Assembly (NCBI GenBank): GCA_946007445.1
Contig: CAMGAL010000098.1
Span: 1 to 7,496, forward strand
Reading direction: 5' to 3'
From: an uncultured Mediterranea sp.
Lineage (GTDB): Bacteria > Bacteroidota > Bacteroidia > Bacteroidales > Bacteroidaceae
Length of the DNA: 7,496 nucleotides
Part shown: in pieces, positions 1 through 5,169 of the stretch
Position numbering within the stretch: the stretch's first letter is position 1
Layout of the letters: each line of letters begins with the position of its first letter
Notes under the pieces: generated by a model
What the model was told of the DNA's origin: nothing
The model's database searches: none
What the model saw: only the letters and a program-made list of their open reading frames with translations
Made by a program: the position numbers and the translations under genes

Positions 1-1606
1 AAACCTCATTGACGAACTGCAGTCCGCCCTCCTTGAAGTCTTCGTCCACGGGACCTACATTCACGATGATGTCGGCAAACTTACCGCGACCACCCGACTG
101 CTTCTTGTAGACCTCGCGGAGGTTGACAGTCTTCGTGATGGCTTCCTTATAGTTAACCTGAGGCTTACCCTGGTTACATTCAACCTTGAACTCGCGCTTC
201 AGACGGTCGATGATGATATCCAAGTGGAGCTCACCCATACCCGAGATAACGGTCTGTCCGCTCTGTTCGTCGGTGCGAACGGTGAAGGTGGGGTCCTCTT
301 CGGCCAGCTTGGCCAGACCATTGGAGAGCTTCTCCATATCCTTCTGAGTCTTGGGCTCTACGGCGATACCGATAACGGGTTCGGGGAAGTCCATAGATTC
401 CAGTACAATAGGTGCAGTCTCGTCGCAGAGCGTATCACCGGTACGAATATCCTTGAAACCAACGCCTGCGCCGATGTCACCGGCAGAGATTACTTCCACG
501 GGGTTCTGCTTGTTGGAGTGCATCTGGAACAGACGAGACACACGCTCCTTCTTGCCCGAGCGGGTATTGTAGATATAGGAACCAGCCTCTACCTTACCCG
601 AATAAACGCGGAAGAAGGTCAGACGGCCTACATAGGGGTCAGTAGCAATCTTGAATGCCAAAGCCGAAGTCTTCTCATCCTCATCGGGCTTGCGGTCTTC
701 CTCAGCACCGGTCTCGGGGTTCGTACCGATGATGTTGGGAGTATCCATGGGCGAGGGCAAGAAAGCGCAGACATAGTCGAGCAGCGTCTGTACGCCCTTG
801 TTCTTGAACGAAGAGCCGCAGAGCATGGGGACAATCTCCATCTTCAGCGTGCCGGCACGCAAAGCGCGAAGGATTTCCTCCTCAGTGATGGTCGCAGGAT
901 CGTCGAAATACTTCTCCATCAGAGCCTCGTCAAACTCGGCCACCTTCTCCAGCATCTTGTCTCTCCACTCTTCAGCCTCGTCTACCAAGTTGGCAGGAAT
1001 ATCTTCTACGTCGTAGTCGGCACCCATCGTCTCATCGTGCCACAGAATGGCCTTCATCTTGATGAGGTCAACCACACCCTTGAAGTTCTCTTCAGCACCG
1101 ATAGGAATGACTACGGGGCAGGGATTTGCACCGAGCACATCCTTCATCTGGCGAACCACTTCGAAGAAGTCGGCACCCGAACGGTCCATCTTGTTCACAT
1201 AACCGATACGGGGAACGTTGTACTTGTCAGCCTGACGCCATACAGTCTCCGACTGGGGTTCTACACCACCTACAGCGCAGTAGGTAGCCACAGCACCGTC
1301 CAGCACGCGCAGCGAGCGCTCTACCTCGGCGGTGAAGTCCACGTGTCCCGGAGTGTCAATCAGGTTGATCTTGAACTTCTTGCCATCATAGTTCCAGAAG
1401 GTAGTCGTAGCAGCCGAGGTGATGGTAATACCACGCTCCTGCTCCTGCTCCATCCAGTCCATCGTGGCGGCACCGTCGTGCACCTCACCGATCTTGTGCG
1501 TCAGACCCGTGTAGAACAAGATACGTTCAGAAGTTGTAGTCTTACCGGCATCGATGTGAGCCATGATACCGATGTTTCTTGTCAAATGTAAATCGTGCTT
1601 TGCCAT
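1..1606 (-). CDS. fusA: Elongation factor G, N-terminal 535 codons (3' end outside window)
   Basis: This is the translational GTPase that drives tRNA-mRNA translocation and, with ribosome recycling factor, splits ribosomes; it acts in the cytosol. The start is the ATG at 1606, giving [20 protein letters not shown]. The G-domain motifs are all present: P-loop AHIDAGKT at residues 16-23, switch [15 protein letters not shown] at 84-88 and NKMD at 138-141. The highly conserved [10 protein letters not shown] segment follows near residues 455-465. The frame is intact to the left edge, which cuts the protein within domain IV; a complete EF-G is about 700 residues, so roughly a quarter is missing. 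It starts 28 bp after rpsG with no Shine-Dalgarno sequence and an A/T-rich leader, so it should be co-transcribed as the third gene of the str operon. The intact GTPase motifs argue against a degenerate paralogue. Identity is near certain. Confidence 0.98.
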   Translation of the reverse strand, partial: MAKHDLHLTRNIGIMAHIDAGKTTTSERILFYTGLTHKIGEVHDGAATMDWMEQEQERGITITSAATTTFWNYDGKKFKINLIDTPGHVDFTAEVERSLRVLDGAVATYCAVGGVEPQSETVWRQADKYNVPRIGYVNKMDRSGADFFEVVRQMKDVLGANPCPVVIPIGAEENFKGVVDLIKMKAILWHDETMGADYDVEDIPANLVDEAEEWRDKMLEKVAEFDEALMEKYFDDPATITEEEILRALRAGTLKMEIVPMLCGSSFKNKGVQTLLDYVCAFLPSPMDTPNIIGTNPETGAEEDRKPDEDEKTSALAFKIATDPYVGRLTFFRVYSGKVEAGSYIYNTRSGKKERVSRLFQMHSNKQNPVEVISAGDIGAGVGFKDIRTGDTLCDETAPIVLESMDFPEPVIGIAVEPKTQKDMEKLSNGLAKLAEEDPTFTVRTDEQSGQTVISGMGELHLDIIIDRLKREFKVECNQGKPQVNYKEAITKTVNLREVYKKQSGGRGKFADIIVNVGPVDEDFKEGGLQFVNEV

Positions 1607-1634
1607 ATTCTAATACTTATATTTAGTGGTTTGA

Positions 1635-2111
1635 TTAGAATCGGAAGTGAGCGAATGCGCGGTTAGCCTCAGCCATGCGGTGCATATCCTCCTTACGCTT
1701 GAAAGCACCACCCTGCTCATTGTAGGCATCCATGATTTCAGCGGCCAGCTTGTCGGCCATAGACTTACCGCCACGCTTGCGGGCAAAGAGAATCAGATTT
1801 TTCATCGAGATTGATTCCTTGCGGTCGGGACGGATTTCAGTAGGAACCTGGAAGGTAGCACCACCTACACGGCGAGACTTTACTTCCACTTGAGGAGTCA
1901 CATTATCCAACGCTTTCTTCCAGATCTCAAGAGCAGACTTCTCTTCGTTCTGCATTTTGTTTTTCACTGTTTCCAGAGAGGCATAGAAAATCTCATAAGA
2001 CGTATTCTTCTTGCCATCGTACATCAGATGGTTGACGAATTTGGAAACTTTCACATCATTGAACACGGGATCCGGCAGGATGACGCGTTTTTTGGGTTTT
2101 GCTTTTCTCAT
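1635..2111 (-). CDS. rpsG: 30S ribosomal protein S7
   Basis: S7 is a primary 16S rRNA-binding protein that nucleates assembly of the 30S head and lies near the E site. The protein is 158 residues, close to the family's usual 155-160. Recognisable blocks are LPDP at residues 12-15, the rRNA-binding segment [16 protein letters not shown] at 75-90, and the C-terminal stretch [17 protein letters not shown] chose the ATG at 2111 because [15 protein letters not shown] matches the normal S7 N-terminus; a GTG start at 2174 would add 21 residues unlike S7. It lies 155 bp after rpsL and 28 bp before fusA. There is no strong Shine-Dalgarno sequence, only AAAGAAACAA before the ATG, which is normal for Bacteroidota. 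In E. coli S7 represses its own operon from the rpsL-rpsG spacer, and a candidate hairpin lies there in this window. Confidence 0.98.
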   Translation of the reverse strand: MRKAKPKKRVILPDPVFNDVKVSKFVNHLMYDGKKNTSYEIFYASLETVKNKMQNEEKSALEIWKKALDNVTPQVEVKSRRVGGATFQVPTEIRPDRKESISMKNLILFARKRGGKSMADKLAAEIMDAYNEQGGAFKRKEDMHRMAEANRAFAHFRF

Positions 2112-2163
2112 TTGTTTCTTTAATAATGTTTTTCGTTCTTGGTTGTTTACCTCTGTCTTCTTC

Positions 2164-2183
2164 AACGCCCCCACCGGAGCATT
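2164..2183 (-). promoter_or_regulatory. Hairpin in the rpsL-rpsG spacer, candidate S7 control site
   Basis: On the minus-strand RNA, AAUGCUCC (2183-2176) pairs with GGGGCGUU (2171-2164) around a GGUG loop, giving an 8-bp stem that includes two G-U wobbles. It sits about 52 nt upstream of the rpsG start. No U-run follows (the next bases are GAAGAAGACAG), so it is not an intrinsic terminator. The wobble pairs would not be available in plus-strand RNA, which favours a role in the operon transcript. By analogy with E. coli, where S7 binds the rpsL-rpsG spacer, it could be an autoregulatory element. That role is inferred from position only. Confidence 0.35.
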
Positions 2184-2266
2184 TACTCAACCTTTAGCAT
2201 TCCAAGTAAACTAAAACGTAATTATTTACTTTCTTGATTTACTGTCTTTCAGGGGTTCTAAGTCGA

Positions 2267-2665
2267 TTATTTCTTCTTAGCGGGAGCCTGACCGGGCTTG
2301 GGGCGCTTGGCACCATACTTGGAGCGACGCTGTGTGCGGCCTGCCACACCGGCGGTATCGAGCGTACCACGAACGATGTGATAACGTACACCGGGGAGGT
2401 CCTTCACACGACCACCACGCACCAGCACGATGCTGTGCTCCTGCAGGTTGTGGCCTTCTCCCGGGATGTAGGAGTTCACTTCCTTACCATTGGTCAAACG
2501 AACACGGGCTACCTTACGCATAGCCGAATTAGGCTTTTTCGGAGTGGTTGTGTACACTCTCACGCAAACGCCACGTCTTTGAGGACAAGAATCCAGCGCA
2601 GGAGACTTACTTTTGTCTACCAACACCTCACGTCCTTTTCTTACTAATTGCTGAATTGTAGGCAT
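2267..2665 (-). CDS. rpsL: 30S ribosomal protein S12
   Basis: S12 lies at the decoding centre of the 30S subunit and influences accuracy of tRNA selection. The 132-residue protein begins [11 protein letters not shown] and carries the decoding loop [14 protein letters not shown] at residues 39-52 and the second loop [13 protein letters not shown] at 84-96. Lys43 and Lys88 (Lys42 and Lys87 in E. coli numbering without Met) are both lysine, so the usual streptomycin-resistance substitutions are absent. Asp89, the residue methylthiolated in E. coli, is present. The C-terminus is a little longer than in E. coli, ending in a basic Pro/Lys tail. It is the first gene of the str operon and has its own promoter upstream; its leader is about 55 nt, A/T-rich and without a Shine-Dalgarno sequence. 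Confidence 0.99.
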   Translation of the reverse strand: MPTIQQLVRKGREVLVDKSKSPALDSCPQRRGVCVRVYTTTPKKPNSAMRKVARVRLTNGKEVNSYIPGEGHNLQEHSIVLVRGGRVKDLPGVRYHIVRGTLDTAGVAGRTQRRSKYGAKRPKPGQAPAKKK

Positions 2666-2728
2666 TTTAATTGTTTTTGGTTATATATTATTGTTTATTT
2701 AAATTCAACTATACACTTTTTCGGGCTG

Positions 2729-2758
2729 CAAAGATACTAATAACTTTTGAAATATCAA
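2729..2758 (-). promoter_or_regulatory. Bacteroidota-type promoter of the rpsL-rpsG-fusA operon
   Basis: Read on the minus strand, a TTG (-33 element, 2758-2756) is followed after exactly 19 bp by TATCTTTG (2736-2729), which matches the TAnnTTTG -7 consensus of the Bacteroidota primary sigma factor. Transcription should begin around 2720-2724 and leave a leader of about 55-60 nt before the rpsL ATG. The rest of the 175-bp gap (2666-2840) is A/T-rich. It holds a 6-bp inverted repeat (2786-2791 with 2806-2811) and a 4-bp GC hairpin just after the methyltransferase stop, neither of which makes a convincing terminator on this strand. Some read-through from prfB and the methyltransferase into rpsL is therefore possible. 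Confidence 0.75.
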
Positions 2759-2840
2759 TGCAATACGATGAATTATTTGTTTTTAACACTCTATTTTCTC
2801 CTATGGAGTGTCTTTTTGCCTACATATCGCCCCTCCGGGC

Positions 2841-3947
2841 TCATTGTTTCTCGATCAGGAAGAGGTATTCCTGGTGGCCGCCGTCGTCGGCGCTCCAAAG
2901 GTTGGTCCAGGTCATGTGGGCCATCACATTCTTGCGGCAATTCACCTCCATCACCTGCAGCAGGTGGCCGTTCTCCAGCAGCAGTTCCAGCAGTTCCTGC
3001 TTCGTCACCCGACCTCCCGAGCTGTAGGAGAGCAGGATGTAGCGGGCATCAGTGCGCGCTACCAGCTCGCGCAGGGTCTCCATGGCCACATGTCGCCCCT
3101 CGCCGTCGGTGCGATACTCCTCGAAGGGCGAGGCGCTGACGAGGTCGCGCGTGTCGGCTCGACGCCCCGCACGGCCGAACACCTGCGGACGGTCGTTGAG
3201 CACCACCGACGTCCAGAAGTGGTAATAGGCCGCATAACGCACCCGCGAAGGGGGCATCTTTTCGTTGTTCGAGCCGTAGGGAGGGTCGAAATAGGCCACA
3301 TCGAAACGGCGCCCTTCCACGGCTTGGAACACATCGCCGCGCAGCACCTCCGATTTTTTCCTCGGGAGGGAAATATTCAGCAGTCGGGGGAGAGGTAGAA
3401 ATAGCTCCCGATAGGAGCGCTTCGACCAGCTGGAGAGGTAGGAAGAGAAGTGTCCTAAGGTGTTGTCCACCCGATTGAGTCCCAGCATCAGGCTGGTGAG
3501 GAGCACACTCTCGTCCAGAGGGTCAAGCCAGAGGGAGGAAATCTCCTCGCGCACGGCATCGAGCTTGCAGAGGTTGGCATACTGGAAGGGGCTCTTGGGC
3601 AGCGAACCATAGGTATCGGCAAACCACCCTGCCCGTGGAGGCAGGGAGTTGAGGTGGTCTATCAGCTCTCGGTAGTAGGCCTCAGGACGGTCGGCTTGCA
3701 AGTAGCACCGTCCGAACACCTCCGACCAGGCAGCCAGGTCGTTGCAAGTCACCTCAAAGCCCAGTTGGTAGAGGGCCTGCGACACGCGCGTGGTGCCAGC
3801 AAAGCCGTCGAGCACCGTCCGCACATGAGGCAAGGAGTGGATGATGCGCACTATGTAGGGGAGCATACGCAGCTTGGAGCCGATGTATTTCACCCCTTCA
3901 GTGGGTGGTATCCAGACGTCCGACGGGGCTTTCAGTTCAGACTCCAT
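2841..3947 (-). CDS. D12-class N6-adenine DNA methyltransferase, solitary
   Basis: This is a predicted SAM-dependent enzyme that methylates adenine N6 in a specific DNA sequence. With the ATG at 3947 it is 368 residues. Motifs come in the alpha/D12 order: KYIGSK at residues 20-25 (motif X), DGFAGTTRVS at 47-56 (motif I, SAM binding), the target-recognition region between, then YFDPPYGS at 219-226 (catalytic DPPY, motif IV), and LLSYSSGG at 305-312. The reading frame is intact and key residues are present, so it looks active. The N-terminal motif is KYIGSK rather than the KWAGGK of Dam, so GATC specificity should not be assumed. The ATG overlaps the prfB stop in TGATG, implying translational coupling; a GTG at 3950 would add one residue and is the alternative start. 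No restriction endonuclease lies on either side. The class is secure, but the recognition site and biological role are unknown. Confidence 0.9.
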   Translation of the reverse strand: MESELKAPSDVWIPPTEGVKYIGSKLRMLPYIVRIIHSLPHVRTVLDGFAGTTRVSQALYQLGFEVTCNDLAAWSEVFGRCYLQADRPEAYYRELIDHLNSLPPRAGWFADTYGSLPKSPFQYANLCKLDAVREEISSLWLDPLDESVLLTSLMLGLNRVDNTLGHFSSYLSSWSKRSYRELFLPLPRLLNISLPRKKSEVLRGDVFQAVEGRRFDVAYFDPPYGSNNEKMPPSRVRYAAYYHFWTSVVLNDRPQVFGRAGRRADTRDLVSASPFEEYRTDGEGRHVAMETLRELVARTDARYILLSYSSGGRVTKQELLELLLENGHLLQVMEVNCRKNVMAHMTWTNLWSADDGGHQEYLFLIEKQ

Positions 3948-5062
3948 CACTCACCGCTTCCGGCAAACTCCATCAGATAGGCCTTGACGAAGCCGTCTAT
4001 CTTGCCGTCCATCACGCCATTGACATCGCTTGTCTGGTAGTTGGTGCGGTGGTCCTTCACGCGGCGGTCGTCGAACACATAGCTGCGGATTTGCGAACCC
4101 CACTCAATCTTCTTCTTGCCGGCCTCAATCTTGGCTTGCTCGGCCATGCGGTGCTTCATCTCCTTGTCATACAGCATGGAGCGCAGCAGGCGGAGGGCAT
4201 TCTCGCGGTTCTTGGGCTGGTCGCGCGTCTCGGTATTTTCGATAAGGATTTCCTCCTCCTCGCCCGTGTAGGGGTCCTTGTACTGGTAGCGCAGGCGCAC
4301 ACCCGACTCTACCTTGTTCACGTTCTGTCCGCCGGCGCCACCGCTTCGGAAGGTGTCCCACGAGATGCGGGCCGGCTCGATGTTCACCTCGATGGTGTCG
4401 TCCACCAGCGGCGTGACGAATACCGAGGCGAACGAGGTCATGCGTTTGCCTTGGGCGTTGTAGGGCGACACGCGCACCAGGCGGTGCACCCCGTTCTCGC
4501 CCTTCAGGTAGCCATAGGCATAGTCGCCGCTAATCTCGATGGTGCAGGTCTTGATGCCGGCCTCGTCGCCCTCCTGCAGGTTGGCGATGGTGGCCTTGTA
4601 GCCGTGGGTCTCGGCGTAGCGCAAGTACATGCGCATCAGCATACTGGCCCAGTCTTGACTCTCCGTACCGCCGGCTCCGGAGTTGATTTTCAGCACGCAA
4701 TCCATCTGGTCGGCCTCCTCGCGCAGCATGTTCTTCAGCTCCAGCGCCTCCACGGCTGCGGCAGCCTTGGCATAGGCTTCGTCCACCTCCTCTTCGGTCA
4801 CCAGTTCGTCTTTGTAGAAATCGAATGCCAATTGAAGTTCCTCGGCCAGCGAGCTGACCTCGTTGTAGCCGGCAATCCATTGCTGCAGGCCTTTCACCTT
4901 CTTCATCTGCGCCTCGGCCGTCTTCTGGTCGTCCCAGAATCCGGGAGCCTGCGTGCGGAGCTGCTCCTCCTCCACCTGGATTTTCTTTCCCTCGATGTCC
5001 AAATAGCGGTTCAACGCCTCGGTGCGTTCCTTGATGTCCTTCAACTGTTCTGCGGTAATCAT
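3947..5062 (-). CDS. prfB: Peptide chain release factor 2 (RF2)
   Basis: RF2 reads UGA and UAA in the ribosomal A site and triggers peptidyl-tRNA hydrolysis. The protein is 371 residues, close to E. coli RF2 (365). It has the N-terminal helical domain, SGAGGTESQDW at 128-138, the stop-codon recognition loop as SPY at 199-201 (SPF in E. coli), and the catalytic GGQ at 244-246. A short extra segment (about 260-272, KDPYTGEEEEIL) lengthens the loop after GGQ relative to E. coli. Many bacterial prfB genes need a +1 programmed frameshift near codon 25; here the equivalent stretch reads NRYLDIEGK straight through (TAT TTG GAC), so no frameshift is needed. The start is the ATG at 5062, without a Shine-Dalgarno sequence. 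It ends in TGA, which overlaps the start of the methyltransferase gene. Its promoter is probably the leftward -7 box at 5116-5123. Confidence 0.97.
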   Translation of the reverse strand: MITAEQLKDIKERTEALNRYLDIEGKKIQVEEEQLRTQAPGFWDDQKTAEAQMKKVKGLQQWIAGYNEVSSLAEELQLAFDFYKDELVTEEEVDEAYAKAAAAVEALELKNMLREEADQMDCVLKINSGAGGTESQDWASMLMRMYLRYAETHGYKATIANLQEGDEAGIKTCTIEISGDYAYGYLKGENGVHRLVRVSPYNAQGKRMTSFASVFVTPLVDDTIEVNIEPARISWDTFRSGGAGGQNVNKVESGVRLRYQYKDPYTGEEEEILIENTETRDQPKNRENALRLLRSMLYDKEMKHRMAEQAKIEAGKKKIEWGSQIRSYVFDDRRVKDHRTNYQTSDVNGVMDGKIDGFVKAYLMEFAGSGE

Positions 5063-5115
5063 ACGATTTACTTATAATATTGGGTGCTTTTTGATAAATT
5101 CCATTTTAGAGAGTG

Positions 5116-5123
5116 CAAAGGTA
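5116..5123 (-). promoter_or_regulatory. Leftward -7 promoter box for prfB and the methyltransferase
   Basis: The minus strand reads TACCTTTG, matching TAnnTTTG, followed by CAC as often seen in Bacteroidota promoters. The predicted start near 5109-5111 gives a leader of about 47 nt before the prfB ATG. No good TTTG/TTG -33 element occurs at the usual 19-21 bp spacing; that interval falls inside the opposite promoter's box. Confidence 0.6.
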
Positions 5124-5136
5124 TGAAAAAAACGCA

Positions 5137-5144
5137 TACCTTTG
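5137..5144 (+). promoter_or_regulatory. Rightward -7 promoter box for the M16 peptidase gene
   Basis: The plus strand reads TACCTTTG followed by CGC, matching TAnnTTTG. The predicted start near 5149-5152 leaves a short leader of about 20 nt, A/T-rich with no Shine-Dalgarno sequence, before the ATG at 5170. The best -33 candidate is a weak AGTG at 5112-5115 with a 21-bp spacer, which touches the leftward box, so the two promoters probably cannot be occupied together. Confidence 0.6.
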
Positions 5145-5169
5145 CGCACATCAACTTAAATATCAGTTT

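Larger units (their letters stand above)
5115..5145. repeat. 11-bp perfect inverted repeat spanning two divergent -7 boxes
   Basis: The left arm GCAAAGGTATG (5115-5125) and right arm CATACCTTTGC (5135-5145) are exact reverse complements, separated by a 9-bp A-rich spacer (5126-5134). Each arm contains a TACCTTTG promoter box facing outward, so the symmetry follows from two back-to-back promoters. It could also serve as an operator bound by a dimeric regulator, but no such regulator is visible in the window. Confidence 0.85.

Noticed and set aside
224..1591. 455-codon plus-strand open frame opposite fusA
   Set aside because: It is a codon-register shadow of fusA that stops at the complement of the TTA codon for Leu6. 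The minus strand encodes an unmistakable EF-G.
2112..2174. N-terminal extension of S7 from a GTG at 2174
   Set aside because: The extra 21 residues do not match S7 and cover the intercistronic hairpin; the ATG at 2111 gives the standard 158-residue protein.
2786..2811. Inverted repeat ACACTC/GAGTGT as a terminator between the methyltransferase gene and rpsL
   Set aside because: The stem is only 6 bp with a 14-nt loop, and the T-run follows it on the plus strand, where no gene ends. On the minus strand it is followed by TTAAAAAC.
3352..3362. Run of six A (minus strand) in the methyltransferase gene as a phase-variation tract
   Set aside because: Six bases encoding Lys-Lys is too short for typical slippage control, and the gene is in frame.
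2808..3398. 196-codon plus-strand open frame opposite the methyltransferase, and the smaller frames at 2671-3139
   Set aside because: They overlap the D12 methyltransferase, which has all its motifs on the minus strand, and they have no promoter or recognisable domain.
3905..5077. 390-codon plus-strand open frame opposite prfB
   Set aside because: It is in register with prfB and explained by the same codon bias; it resembles no family, and the minus strand is clear RF2.
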